Counted from the first letter of the stretch, positions 26,457 to 38,330 are shown. The stretch is 40,173 nt of DNA from Gammaproteobacteria bacterium (GCA_029884425.1 JAOUHV010000025.1:1-40173), one strand, 5' to 3'. Notes: generated by a model from the letters alone, not told the origin. Translations and numbers: made by a program.

Positions 26457-26761
26457 CGTTCTTGCCTGCTTGCTCTTCGTTCAACACAACCGGCCACCTA
26501 TTTTTTGTCCACGAACACCTCTGTCACATAAAACTGCTTACGGCAATTTGTTGTTCGGCAGCGACGCCGAATTCCGCATGGCAGTTCAAAGCAAATTCCT
26601 CCCTATCAAGTCTTGATACCCAAGTTTTTTTTGCTGTTTACGCGGATTAAACAAATTCACTGCGAAAACTGTGACTGATATCGCGCAAAACCAGACCGCC
26701 GGGACGAAACCTCAGGGTAAGCACTGTCGCTATTTGTTTACCACAACGGACGGATATACCC

Positions 26762-28018
26762 ATGAAAACCCTGCGCCCCATTATCACCGTCAGCAGTCTG
26801 GCCTCCATCATCGCCCTGTCAGGCTGCGGAGTTTCCTTGCCCGAAGAGAACAACCAACCCAATGACAAAAGTTCGTTCGTCACCACCATCAAGGTTGACG
26901 ATCAAACAGAGCAGCAAGATGACGCCCCCGGCACAACCGACACCAGCGGCAACGCCAATAGCACCGATAGCAACAGCGGAACCGGTGTCGAAGTTGTTAT
27001 CGTCCCGCCCGTAGCTGGAACTACCGATGGTACAACTGGTGGCGGTACTACCGGCGGTACTACTGGCGGTACTACTGGCGGTACTACCGGTGGGACAACC
27101 GGTGGGACAACTGGTGGCACTACTGGCGGAACTACCGGTGGTACAACCGGTGGCACTACTGGCGGAACTACCGGCGGGACGACTGGTGGCTCCGTAGGTA
27201 CTGTCACCCCAGTAAATACCGCCCCCGTTGCCTTGGCTGATGGCGTGCTGGGCAAAGAAGATCAGGCAGCCATCATCAGCGGCGTATTAAACAATGACAG
27301 CGACGCCGATGGCGACACGCTATCAATCACCGCCTACAGCCAGGGCAGCAACGGCTCGGTGACACAGATCGGCGCTGATCAATTCAGCTACATCCCAAAG
27401 ACCAACTTCAACGGCGTAGATTACTTCACCTACGAAATTTCCGACGGCAACGGTGGCTTCGCCAACGCCAAAGTCACCATCACCGTCGCCTCGGTGGATG
27501 ACATTCCCGTCGCCAAGCCAGACAGCTACACCATGGACCAAAACATCAGCCAAATCCTGTACCTCACCGTGAACGACACCGGACTGGGTGATGCCGCGCA
27601 ATTGTCGGTAATCGGTAATCCCGGCAACGGCACTGTCACGGTACTTGCTGATGGCAGCGTCGACTACACGCCCAACAGCGGATTTTTCGGCACCGACAGT
27701 TTCACCTATCAACTGCTCGACAGCGACGGTGACATCTCCATCGCCAGCGTCAGCCTGAACATTGTGTGTGTCAGCAATTGCGTCACCAACCACACCTTCC
27801 AACTGAGCTGGGATGCCAGCATCAGCCCCAACGTCACTCAATACAAGCTCTACGTCGGCACCCAGCCTGGCGTGTACAGCACGGTGATTGATGTTGGTAA
27901 CTCCTTGAACTACGCTCATATCGTGAGCAGCAAAGGCACCTATTACTTCGCCGTCACGGCTGTCAGCGACCAGGCACTCGAGTCCGATTACTCCATCGAG
28001 CAGTCTGCCGCGTTCTGA
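26762..28018 (+). CDS. lipoprotein with Thr-Gly repeat linker and tandem-95/cadherin-like domains
   Basis: 418 residues. Signal peptide with lipobox LSGC (Cys22), so probably a surface or periplasmic lipoprotein. After an acidic stretch, a linker of 12 TTGG units (about residues 96-143) leads to two tandem-95/VCBS-like modules: DGVLGKEDQAAIISGVLNND to VTITVASV, and AKPDSYTMDQN to SVSLNIV, each with FxGxDxFTY near its end (FNGVDYFTY, FFGTDSFTY) and Ca-type Asp motifs (NDSDADGDTL). A C-terminal fibronectin-III-like domain (about 335-418; FQLSWDASISPNVTQYKLYV) contains VCVSNCV just before it, two Cys that could pair. Such domains mediate adhesion or polysaccharide contact; the role here is unknown. 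A terminator follows. Confidence 0.8.
   Translation: MKTLRPIITVSSLASIIALSGCGVSLPEENNQPNDKSSFVTTIKVDDQTEQQDDAPGTTDTSGNANSTDSNSGTGVEVVIVPPVAGTTDGTTGGGTTGGTTGGTTGGTTGGTTGGTTGGTTGGTTGGTTGGTTGGTTGGTTGGSVGTVTPVNTAPVALADGVLGKEDQAAIISGVLNNDSDADGDTLSITAYSQGSNGSVTQIGADQFSYIPKTNFNGVDYFTYEISDGNGGFANAKVTITVASVDDIPVAKPDSYTMDQNISQILYLTVNDTGLGDAAQLSVIGNPGNGTVTVLADGSVDYTPNSGFFGTDSFTYQLLDSDGDISIASVSLNIVCVSNCVTNHTFQLSWDASISPNVTQYKLYVGTQPGVYSTVIDVGNSLNYAHIVSSKGTYYFAVTAVSDQALESDYSIEQSAAF
27047..27190 (+). repeat. 12 tandem copies of a 12-base unit encoding Thr-Thr-Gly-Gly
   Basis: Twelve in-frame 12-bp units from ACTACCGGCGGT to ACGACTGGTGGC encode (TTGG)12. Third codon positions vary freely (ACT/ACC/ACA/ACG, GGT/GGC/GGG/GGA), and units 7-9 and 10-12 look like a duplicated 36-base block. 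Synonymous drift with an unchanged protein repeat suggests selection on the linker, but slippage variation in unit number is still likely between strains. Confidence 0.95.
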
Positions 28019-28043
28019 TCCCGGCGCCAATGCGCCACTTACG

Positions 28044-28074
28044 GGCCAGTCTCCGCGAGGAGCTGGCCTTTTTT
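28044..28074 (+). terminator. terminator after the lipoprotein gene
   Basis: GGCCAG (28044-28049) pairs with CTGGCC (28063-28068) around an inner CTCC/GAGG helix, followed by six T. It lies 26 bases after the lipoprotein stop and before the valS promoter region. Confidence 0.8.
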
Positions 28075-28102
28075 GCGTGCCCCATATTCCCGCCTTCTAG
28101 GC

Positions 28103-28108
28103 TATAAT
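28103..28108 (+). promoter_or_regulatory. candidate -10 of the valS promoter
   Basis: A perfect TATAAT 38 bases before the valS ATG, followed by a GC-rich CCGGCCCC discriminator. No -35 is found at 16-18 bp. Confidence 0.5.
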
Positions 28109-28145
28109 CCGGCCCCTGTCCCTTAAAACCATCAGTATTGAAGCC

Positions 28146-31013
<2,868 letters not shown>

Positions 31014-31017
31014 AAAC

Positions 31018-31045
31018 AAAAAGCCCGGCAGATGCCGGGCTTTTT
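31018..31045 (+). terminator. bidirectional terminator between valS and the lone receiver gene
   Basis: AAAAA GCCCGGC AGAT GCCGGGC TTTTT: seven GC pairs with A/T runs either side, 4 bases after the valS stop and 3 before the end of the convergent receiver gene. Confidence 0.9.
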
Positions 31046-31047
31046 CG

Positions 31048-31473
31048 TTACTGATTGCCAGGGGATCCCAGCAACTGACTAACCGTATCGAGAAACTCGC
31101 CCATGTCCAGCGGCTTGGTAAAAAAGGCTTTAATGCCTATAGCCAGCGCCGCCTCCTTGTCGATAGTGGCACTAAACCCGGTACACAGAATAACCGGAAA
31201 ACCCGGCTTCAATCGCATAACCGTCATTGCCAGTTCACTACCACTCATCCCTGGCATGGTTTGATCCGTCACCATCAAACTGTACGCCTGCGGATCACGC
31301 TCAAACGCGGCCAATGCATCGCGAGGATCATGAAACACCTCCGACACAAAGCCATCGACTTTGAGCAACTCTTGTATCAGCTTGGCAACTGTCAGTTCGT
31401 CATCAACCACCATGACGCGCGTGCTCAAAGAATCCACCACTTCAATGCTCCAAAAAAAACAGGACTGGGTCAC
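31048..31473 (-). CDS. stand-alone CheY-like receiver protein
   Basis: A single REC domain with no output domain. The longest frame begins at GTG 31473 (141 residues); a GTG at 31440 (130 residues), with GGAG seven bases upstream, fits the domain better. Conserved sites: acidic DDE in VMVVDDE, phospho-acceptor Asp in MVTDQTMPG, Thr in CTGFS and Lys in FTKPL. The sequence resembles the C-terminal receivers of hybrid kinases of the HDFNN type rather than CheY. Such a partner could serve the CHASE3 kinase at 25062 or the MASE3 hybrid at 32913; both are within 6 kb, but no gene pairing shows which. It could also be a target of the CheZ-like protein. Confidence 0.88.
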   Translation of the reverse strand: MTQSCFFWSIEVVDSLSTRVMVVDDELTVAKLIQELLKVDGFVSEVFHDPRDALAAFERDPQAYSLMVTDQTMPGMSGSELAMTVMRLKPGFPVILCTGFSATIDKEAALAIGIKAFFTKPLDMGEFLDTVSQLLGSPGNQ

Positions 31474-31600
31474 GAGCCGATTCCTATCAGCCCGGCCGAT
31501 TCGTATAATCCCTTATCGTATATAGTCTGCTGTTCCTGAGCATGACACAGTATTTCTACCGGAAAAATACTACACCAAAAGTAATGTATTGGGCAAAAGC

Positions 31601-32755
31601 ATGACTAATAAACCTTCATTGAACCACATGTTGCAACAGCTTATCGCCACGCCGTCGATGAGCAGTGTCAGTCCCGAATACGATGTCAGCAACCGGCCGG
31701 TCATTGATTTGCTGGCCAGCTGGATGGAGGATTTCGGCTTTGAAGTCGAAGTCATTCCACTGCGCGCCCAGCCGCATAAGGCCAATCTGCTGGCCCGACT
31801 GGGCAAGGCCAACGAACACAGCGAAGGTCTGATGTTTGCTGGCCATACCGACACGGTGCCCTATGACGCCCACCTGTGGAATTTTGATCCATTCAAACTG
31901 ACCGAAGCCGATGGTCGCTACTATGGCCTGGGCACCTCCGACATGAAGGCCTGGTTTGCCATTGTGCTGGATGCGCTGCGCGATGTTGATCCGACCCAGC
32001 TCAAACAACCGATCTACATTCTCGCCACCGCCGATGAAGAAAGCTCCATGGACGGCGCCAAAGAGTTGGTCGAACGCGGCTGCCCGAACGTGAAATATGC
32101 GGTAATTGGCGAACCCACCGGCCTCACGCCGGTCCACGCCCACAAAGGCATTATCATGGAATCGATCCGTCTGACCGGACGTTCGGGCCACTCCAGCGAT
32201 CCCAGCCTGGGCAACAACGCCATGGAACACATGCACAAAGTCATCGGCGACATTTTGTTATGGCGCACGGAGCTGCAGAGCAAGTACAAAGACGATCAAT
32301 TCGCCGTGCCCGTTCCCACCCTGAATCTGGGACACATTCACGGCGGCGACAACCCCAACCGCATTTGCGGCGAGTGCGAGCTGCACATTGATCTGCGTCC
32401 GTTGCCCGGCATGGAGCTACAAGAACTCCGCGAGGAATTACGCCTACGCCTGCACAACACCCTGAATAACGACATCCAGTGGAGTTTAACCTCGCTGATT
32501 GATGGCACCTCGCCCATGCACACGCCCAAGCAGTCACCGCTGGTGCAGGAAGCAGAAAAGCTCTGTCATCGCCAAAGTCATGCGGTGGCGTTCTGTACCG
32601 AAGGTCCGTACCTGAACCATCTGGGCATGGACACCATCATCCTCGGCCCCGGCGATATTGATCAGGCCCACCAGCCCGATGAATACCTGGCATTGGCACG
32701 GATCAGCCCCATGCAGCAGGTCATTCGCGATCTATGTAAACGCTTCTGCTTTTAG
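31601..32755 (+). CDS. argE: acetylornithine deacetylase ArgE
   Basis: An M20 metallopeptidase-type enzyme that removes acetate from N-acetylornithine to give ornithine for arginine synthesis. From ATG 31601 (TTG 31589 would add four residues) it has 384 residues, the usual length. Metal-site motifs: FAGHTDTVP, GTSDMKAW, the catalytic DEESS, and the late HLGMDTIILGPG followed by DIDQAHQPDEYL. The dimerisation domain lies at about 180-290. It is monocistronic here; no other arg gene is present. Confidence 0.92.
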   Translation: MTNKPSLNHMLQQLIATPSMSSVSPEYDVSNRPVIDLLASWMEDFGFEVEVIPLRAQPHKANLLARLGKANEHSEGLMFAGHTDTVPYDAHLWNFDPFKLTEADGRYYGLGTSDMKAWFAIVLDALRDVDPTQLKQPIYILATADEESSMDGAKELVERGCPNVKYAVIGEPTGLTPVHAHKGIIMESIRLTGRSGHSSDPSLGNNAMEHMHKVIGDILLWRTELQSKYKDDQFAVPVPTLNLGHIHGGDNPNRICGECELHIDLRPLPGMELQELREELRLRLHNTLNNDIQWSLTSLIDGTSPMHTPKQSPLVQEAEKLCHRQSHAVAFCTEGPYLNHLGMDTIILGPGDIDQAHQPDEYLALARISPMQQVIRDLCKRFCF

Positions 32756-32912
32756 GGTACAAACCACTTTTTCTAAAAACATCAAAAAACTAGTTTAAAT
32801 AGTTAATTAATTTACTTGGAATATACCGCCATAATGTTTTACATTCTGCAAAGCGTGCGACTGTACATGGATGTGCACAAGCAGAGTTAACTCAATTTGA
32901 TGGACCCAACGC

Positions 32913-35564
32913 ATGCCCAGCATTCCAAAGGACGCATTCAGCCCGAATCTGTTTAGCCGCTCTTTGCCATTGGGCCTGGCCATTGCCTTCATCGCTTGCA
33001 GCCTGCTCAACTACCTGCTGTTTCATACCCTGATTGAGCTAACCACTGTCGCGATTGGCGTTATGATGTGCATAGCAGCCTGGCACACTCGCCATTTATT
33101 GCGCAACAACACCATGCTGTTTCTCGGATACGGCTATCTTTGGGCCAGTCTGCTGAATCTGACCCATGTACTGACGTTTCCCGGCCTTCAGATCTTTCCT
33201 CTTTTAGGGGCCGAAGTTTCAATTCAGTTTTGGCTGGCCAGTCGAATAACAGAAGCACTGGTTTTATTCGGCACAACGTTACTACTGATCAAACAAAACC
33301 AGCAAATTATCCAGGGTTTTATCTGGCTGGGTGTGGCCAGTCTTTTGTTGCTGGTAATGATTACTGACCAATTGATTAATGTGAACATTCCGCAGTCAGC
33401 CATTACCACATTTAACAACGTCAGCATTTATGCCGTCATTGGTATTCTTCTCTACTGTTTGTGGCTGCAATATCGTCATCGACAGCAACTATCATCCTAT
33501 CTCTATCGGTTCATTTTTATCGCCACCATTTTTGCGCTGCTGGCCCAGGTGTTTTTTAGCATTGCGCCACCAAACGCCCCCCCTGTCGCAGCCAATGTGT
33601 TTGGCCACATATTCGAATTTCTATCGTACTGGACGCTTTTTCTCGCGGTCGTCAAACACACCCTGGAGCGTCCCTTTGCCCAAATGGCACGCGACGCCAG
33701 CAGTTACGACGCCATCCCCGAAGCCACGCTCATTGTTGATAATCGCGGCATCATCCGTCAGGTAAACCAAGCCACGCAGCGACTGGCCAAGCAACCAGCG
33801 ACCAACCTCATTGGTCATCATGTCCATCCGCTTTTTCATTCGAAGCTGATGAGCGAACAAGACTGTCCCGTTTGTCGCAACACCCGCCATCAAGCTCAAA
33901 CGCAACATTTTCAAATGCATCACAGCAATAATGTTTGGTGGGATATCTGCGTCTACCCTATCTCCAGCGGCAAAACCCAAGCCGCCACCGTCCAGGTGAT
34001 TGTCGATCTGTCTGATAAAATCGCTGCGGATACGCGTATCCAGCAGCTCACCACTCTCATCGAACAAGCACCGGATGTCATCGCTATCTGCACACCACAA
34101 GGCGCTCTGCAATACATCAATCCTGCCGGCCGGGCATTGCTCAAACCCGATCCGCTAGCACACACCGATTCGGTCACACTGCTTTCACGGTTTGAGCAAT
34201 TTGCCTCGCAAATGACCATGGAACAACTGATTCAGCACTGTACCTTGTTCGGCAACTGGACCGACGAATGCCAATTTGTCGGTGCCGATAACAAAACAAT
34301 TATTTTCCATCTCACCCTGATCGCGCATTACACCCAAAACGACAGTCTCGACTACATTTCACTCATCGCCCGCGATATCAGTGAACAAAAACAGCAACAA
34401 CAAATTATTCGCCACTCACAAAAAATGGAAGCAGTGGGCCAACTCACCAGCGGCGTCGCCCACGACTTCAACAACATTCTGTCGGTGATACTTGGTTACA
34501 GCCAAATGCTGGAAAGAAAGCTGCCTGATCTGCCCCAGTTACGCGCCTACAATCGGGAAATTTTTCTCGCCAGTGAACGCGCCTGTCGATTGACCGCCCA
34601 GCTACTCGCATTTTCACGAAAAACCGATAGCCGAAAACAGTTGGACAACGTCAATGCTGTCATCACTAAAATGCAAGACATGCTTCAGCAAACCCTCAAC
34701 CGCAACATCAGCATTCTTACCCAGCTCGAAAAAGCCCCTTGGCCCACCTACATAAACAGGGATGAACTCGAAGACAGTCTGCTCAACATGGCCATCAATG
34801 CCATGCACGCCATGCCCGATGGCGGCCAACTGACTATCCGAACCAGCAACCGCAATATCACGCCAGAGCTGGCGCGCCAACTGAATATCAGTTCCGGCGA
34901 CCATATCACTATTGAAGTGGCTGACACCGGCTGTGGGATTGACGAAAAAATTCTCCCACGCTTGTTTGAGCCGTTCTTTACTACCAAAGGTGAGCGCGGC
35001 ACAGGTCTGGGACTGAGTCAGGTTTTTGGTTTTGCCAAACGCTGCCAGGGAACGGTGCAAGTCCATTCCATCGTCGGCCAGGGCACCACATTTACGCTGT
35101 ATTTCCCTCGCTCCGTCAACCAGGCCAATCCGGCCCCACCCCACGACGAAGTCACGCAAATATCATCTCCGCGCAAATCTCACATATTGCTGGTCGACCC
35201 AGACCCTGCTGTGTGCCGCGTTGCCAGCGATGTGCTTTCCAGCAACGGTCACTACGTTACCACTACCTACAGCAGCGCCCAGGCAAAACTGTTGTTATCC
35301 GAGGAAATTCAACTACTCATCTGCGACAGCATCATGCCCGGCGAAAGCGGTTTGGCGCTCGCGCAATATTGCTCTCAACAGCATCCCGACCAACTTCGGG
35401 TCATTTTGCTATGCGCCCACCAAATGGATGCTGCAAATCTTGATGCGCAACTGCCCGATAACGCCGTCGTGCTGTGCAAACCTTTTACCCGACAAACATT
35501 GCTGGCATTGGTCGATCAGCAATTGCAGACAAATCCAACCGATTCAATCCTCACTCCTGCCTAA
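32913..35564 (+). CDS. MASE3 hybrid histidine kinase (MASE3-PAS-PAS-HK-REC)
   Basis: 883 residues from ATG 32913. MASE3 membrane sensor (about 15-255), PAS1 (265-370, with HHVHPLFHS and CPVC at 318-321), PAS2 (380-492), HisKA with His517 (GVAHDFNNILSVI), HATPase_c (Asn629 in NMAINA, DTGCGI, FEPFFTTKG, GTGLGLS) and a C-terminal receiver (755-872) with Asp762/764, phospho-acceptor Asp805 (ICDSIMPG) and Lys856. The usual Thr/Ser after the fourth strand is Cys834 (ILLCAH), so the receiver may signal atypically. N-terminal 300 residues resemble those of the GGDEF-EAL protein at 14860. It stands 122 bases upstream of the flagellin gene, with a hairpin between. Confidence 0.92.
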   Translation: MPSIPKDAFSPNLFSRSLPLGLAIAFIACSLLNYLLFHTLIELTTVAIGVMMCIAAWHTRHLLRNNTMLFLGYGYLWASLLNLTHVLTFPGLQIFPLLGAEVSIQFWLASRITEALVLFGTTLLLIKQNQQIIQGFIWLGVASLLLLVMITDQLINVNIPQSAITTFNNVSIYAVIGILLYCLWLQYRHRQQLSSYLYRFIFIATIFALLAQVFFSIAPPNAPPVAANVFGHIFEFLSYWTLFLAVVKHTLERPFAQMARDASSYDAIPEATLIVDNRGIIRQVNQATQRLAKQPATNLIGHHVHPLFHSKLMSEQDCPVCRNTRHQAQTQHFQMHHSNNVWWDICVYPISSGKTQAATVQVIVDLSDKIAADTRIQQLTTLIEQAPDVIAICTPQGALQYINPAGRALLKPDPLAHTDSVTLLSRFEQFASQMTMEQLIQHCTLFGNWTDECQFVGADNKTIIFHLTLIAHYTQNDSLDYISLIARDISEQKQQQQIIRHSQKMEAVGQLTSGVAHDFNNILSVILGYSQMLERKLPDLPQLRAYNREIFLASERACRLTAQLLAFSRKTDSRKQLDNVNAVITKMQDMLQQTLNRNISILTQLEKAPWPTYINRDELEDSLLNMAINAMHAMPDGGQLTIRTSNRNITPELARQLNISSGDHITIEVADTGCGIDEKILPRLFEPFFTTKGERGTGLGLSQVFGFAKRCQGTVQVHSIVGQGTTFTLYFPRSVNQANPAPPHDEVTQISSPRKSHILLVDPDPAVCRVASDVLSSNGHYVTTTYSSAQAKLLLSEEIQLLICDSIMPGESGLALAQYCSQQHPDQLRVILLCAHQMDAANLDAQLPDNAVVLCKPFTRQTLLALVDQQLQTNPTDSILTPA

Positions 35565-35570
35565 CGCCAA

Positions 35571-35599
35571 CCCGGTCACAATTTTTTCCTGTGACCGGG
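35571..35599 (+). other. strong hairpin between kinase and flagellin genes
   Basis: CCCGGTCACA (35571-35580), a 9-base loop ATTTTTTCC, TGTGACCGGG (35590-35599): a perfect 10-bp stem starting seven bases after the kinase stop. The T run is in the loop, not after the stem, so it is not a standard terminator. It may stop transcription weakly or stabilise the kinase mRNA. Confidence 0.6.
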
Positions 35600-35686
35600 C
35601 TAGCAAAGCACACATTTTGACTATTTAATCTGGCCGCCATCCGCCGCAAACGCAGTTATGCATACTTGCGAGTAACGGTGCCCCCT

Positions 35687-37123
35687 ATGAAAATCAATAC
35701 AAATACCAGTTCAATCAATGCTCAGCACAATTTGAACAAGACCAAACTGGAAACCCCGCTGGAGCGCCTATCGTCAGGAAAACGCATCAACAGCGCCAAA
35801 GATGACGCTGCAGGCTTGGCCATTGCGGCACGCATGACCACACAAATCCTGGGCACCAATGTTGCGATTCGAAACGTTAACGATGGTATTTCCCTGGCAC
35901 AAACTGCCGAAGGCGGCCTGGATGAAGCCAGCAATATGCTGCAACGCATTCGCGAACTGGCCATACAATCCGCCAATGCCACCAATTCATCTTCGGACCG
36001 CCAGGCTCTGCAAGCCGAAGCCAGTCAGTTGTCCGCTGAACTACACCGTTTATCCAACAGCACCGAATTCAACGGTAAAAAACTGCTGGATGGCAGTTTC
36101 GCCAACGCATTGTTTCAGGCGGGCGCCAATGCAGGACAAACCATCAATGCCACCAGTGGCAATTTCCAAACTGATCAATATGGCAATCACCAGGTAGCGG
36201 GTAACGAATCCTCCGTCGCCGCCACCGATCGAATCATTGCCGCTGGCAGCCTGGACATCATCAGCTCTGCCGGCACCACCACCGTCAATTACGACGCCGG
36301 CGCATCTGCCCAGGATGTTGCTGCCGCCGTTAATCAGCAAGCCGATGCCACCGGTGTCAGTGCCACAACCAGCACCCAGACCGATATCACGTTCAGCGCT
36401 GCAGGCAGTTACAGTTTGAACATCAGCGCTGACAACGGCACAGTGCAAACCGTCAGCTTCACCCTGGACGCCTCCAGCGGCGCCCAGGCCCTGTCACAAG
36501 CCGTGACAGCCTTTAACGAACAAAGTGCCACTACCGGCGTCATCGCCAGCGTCAACGGCGATGGCAGCGGCATCACGCTCAATCATTTTTCTGGGGAAAC
36601 AATCACCGTCAGCGACACCAGCAATGCCAACGCCGGTGACGTTACCGTCAACGCCGGCGCAACCAGTCGCACCCTCACCGCCGATGCGGTCAGTGATGCC
36701 GCAGTTGTTACTGGCCAAGTGAAGTTCAACTCGGACAGCAATTTCACAGTCACAGGCACGGCCGCTGCCGTTACCACCAACGCCAGTGAAGCCTCAGCGC
36801 TGCAAGCCGTCGCTCAGTTGGATATCAGCAGCGTCGATCAGGCCAATAGTGCCTTGTCGATTATCGACGCCGCGATTGCCAACGTATCTGCCCAACGCGC
36901 CAATTTTGGTGCGCTGCAAAGCAAATTCGAATCTTCTGTGCGCAACTCGGAAACGTACAGCGTCAATCTGTCTGGCGCACGCAGTCGCATTGCCGATGCG
37001 GATTACGCCAAGGAAACCTCCGAGCTAACCCGCGCTTTGATTTTGAAGAAGAGCGGCCTGGCCATGCTCGGTCAAGCCAACATGATTCCGCATGTCGCAC
37101 TGGGTTTGCTCAACCAGCGCTAA
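35687..37123 (+). CDS. flagellin
   Basis: 478 residues from ATG 35687 (family start MKINTNTSSINAQ; a longer frame to 35666 has no flagellin character). D0/D1 N-terminal part (1-140; RLSSGKRINSAKDDAAGLAI, NDGISLAQTAEGGLDE) and C-terminal part (about 390-478; SRIADADYAKETSELTRALI and ending LLNQR) are complete. The middle is a Thr/Ala/Asp-rich variable surface domain with flagellin-IN-like stretches. No Cys. The ribosome site is weak. No fliD, fliS, flaG or second flagellin adjoins it, so it is a solitary flagellin, with no sigma28 promoter that I can defend. Confidence 0.95.
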   Translation: MKINTNTSSINAQHNLNKTKLETPLERLSSGKRINSAKDDAAGLAIAARMTTQILGTNVAIRNVNDGISLAQTAEGGLDEASNMLQRIRELAIQSANATNSSSDRQALQAEASQLSAELHRLSNSTEFNGKKLLDGSFANALFQAGANAGQTINATSGNFQTDQYGNHQVAGNESSVAATDRIIAAGSLDIISSAGTTTVNYDAGASAQDVAAAVNQQADATGVSATTSTQTDITFSAAGSYSLNISADNGTVQTVSFTLDASSGAQALSQAVTAFNEQSATTGVIASVNGDGSGITLNHFSGETITVSDTSNANAGDVTVNAGATSRTLTADAVSDAAVVTGQVKFNSDSNFTVTGTAAAVTTNASEASALQAVAQLDISSVDQANSALSIIDAAIANVSAQRANFGALQSKFESSVRNSETYSVNLSGARSRIADADYAKETSELTRALILKKSGLAMLGQANMIPHVALGLLNQR

Positions 37124-37146
37124 AAGTAATCCCAAACCACAAACCC

Positions 37147-37173
37147 AAAAGGGAAGGCATAGCCTTCCCTTTT
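37147..37173 (+). terminator. bidirectional terminator between flagellin and quinone oxidoreductase
   Basis: AAAA GGGAAGGC ATA GCCTTCCC TTTT: an 8-bp stem, three-base loop, A and T runs on both sides. It ends flagellin transcription 23 bases after the stop and abuts the end of the convergent gene. Confidence 0.9.
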
Positions 37174-38166
37174 TTATTCCACCATCAACACCACCTTGCC
37201 CGACGGGTGCTGTCGTTCCAGATAGCGCTGCGCATCGGCGGCGGCCGTCAGCGGAAATGTTTTTGCCACCTGTACGTGCAACTTTCCTTCGTCCATCAAG
37301 CCGGCACAACGCTGCAAAATTTGCGCGTGATGCCGCTTGAGTTCCGGCAGATTGAGCATTACCGCCGAAAGCATTAATTCAAAACTAAAGCGCACGTTTC
37401 GCAGCCTTGCTTCGCCCCAGTTAAAATCCGGGACAGGCTGGAGAATGGTCACCACATCTCCACAGAGGCGAACATAAGCCATGCTGTCCTGCAGCACTTG
37501 TCCACCCACCGTATCCAGCACCACATCCACACCACCCGGACTCCATGCCATCACCTCATCACAGACGTTTTGCTCGCGATACAGTATCGTTTTGTCCGCC
37601 CCCAGCGACGTGAGCCACTCGGCTTTTTCACGACTACTCACGGTGGTGGCGACACTGGCGCCGGCGAGCTTGGCCAGTTGCACTGCCACGTGACCCACGC
37701 CACCCGCGCCAGCATGAATCAACACTCGTTGCCCCGCCTGTAAACGCGCGCGATCGTGCAGCGCCTCCCAGGCCGTGATCAGCACCAGCGGTGCCGCAGC
37801 GGCCTGAACAAAACTGATGGCACGAGGCTTGTGTGCCAGCAGCAATGCATCCACGCTCACATATTCCGCATATGTTCCCTGCCAGCCCGCCAATCCCGGC
37901 TGAGAAAAATACACTTCATCACCGACTTTGAAATCAACCACACCCGCCCCTACCGCCGAGATGATACCTGCCGCATCACAGCCAATCACCAGCGGTAATT
38001 GCACAGGGAAACGCTCCGGTGCCGCGCGCAGTTTGCAGTCAATCGGGTTAACACCGATGGCTTTAACCTGCACCAGCACCTGACCCGCCGAGATCTCAGG
38101 TTTCGGCCAATCACTCAGCGTCAATACTGACGCGTCACCACCTTGCTTAATCATCATTGCTTTCAC
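37174..38166 (-). CDS. NADPH:quinone oxidoreductase-like MDR protein
   Basis: 330 residues from GTG 38166 (GAGGG about seven bases upstream; ATG codons 4 and 5 are further options). A zinc-free medium-chain reductase: N-terminal GroES-like half (GVNPIDCKLR near 40, GCDAAGIISAVG, FKVGDEVYF) and Rossmann half with HAGAGGVGHVAVQLAK (about 152-167). The zinc ligands of alcohol dehydrogenases are absent, which points to quinone or enone reduction with NADPH. Its start is 165 bases from the divergent L-serine dehydratase start. Confidence 0.88.
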   Translation of the reverse strand: MKAMMIKQGGDASVLTLSDWPKPEISAGQVLVQVKAIGVNPIDCKLRAAPERFPVQLPLVIGCDAAGIISAVGAGVVDFKVGDEVYFSQPGLAGWQGTYAEYVSVDALLLAHKPRAISFVQAAAAPLVLITAWEALHDRARLQAGQRVLIHAGAGGVGHVAVQLAKLAGASVATTVSSREKAEWLTSLGADKTILYREQNVCDEVMAWSPGGVDVVLDTVGGQVLQDSMAYVRLCGDVVTILQPVPDFNWGEARLRNVRFSFELMLSAVMLNLPELKRHHAQILQRCAGLMDEGKLHVQVAKTFPLTAAADAQRYLERQHPSGKVVLMVE

Positions 38167-38330
38167 TGCACACCCTCTTTGATTTGCTTACCGGAGATTT
38201 CTACCGCGCACTCGCAACTGCATTTTGCTCTTGCCAAACTGCGCCTGCAAAAAAATGCATTATTCAACTGGACTTTCCCGCGCAGCCGTTCGATATTGCG
38301 ATATATCCTTCACACAAAGTATGTCTGCCT

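Noticed and set aside
26457-26761. A riboswitch (for example c-di-GMP type) before the lipoprotein gene
   Set aside because: I looked for the conserved GEMM core and found none. The 305-base gap between divergent genes holds no ORF, hairpin or convincing promoter that I can support.
27047-27190. Possible CRISPR-like array
   Set aside because: The units are directly adjacent 12-mers with no spacers and encode (TTGG)12 in frame.
26902-27255. Minus-strand frame with a Pro-Pro-Val-Val repeat
   Set aside because: It is the antisense reading of the Thr-Gly repeat in the lipoprotein gene.
35600-35686. A sigma28 or sigma54 promoter before flagellin
   Set aside because: TTTAATCTGGCCGCC is only vaguely like TAAA-N15-GCCGATAA, and the GG/GC spacing for sigma54 is off by one.
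38157-38330. N-terminal extension of the serine dehydratase
   Set aside because: Conserved sequence begins only at [12 protein letters not shown]; the upstream part overlaps the divergent oxidoreductase start and looks non-coding.
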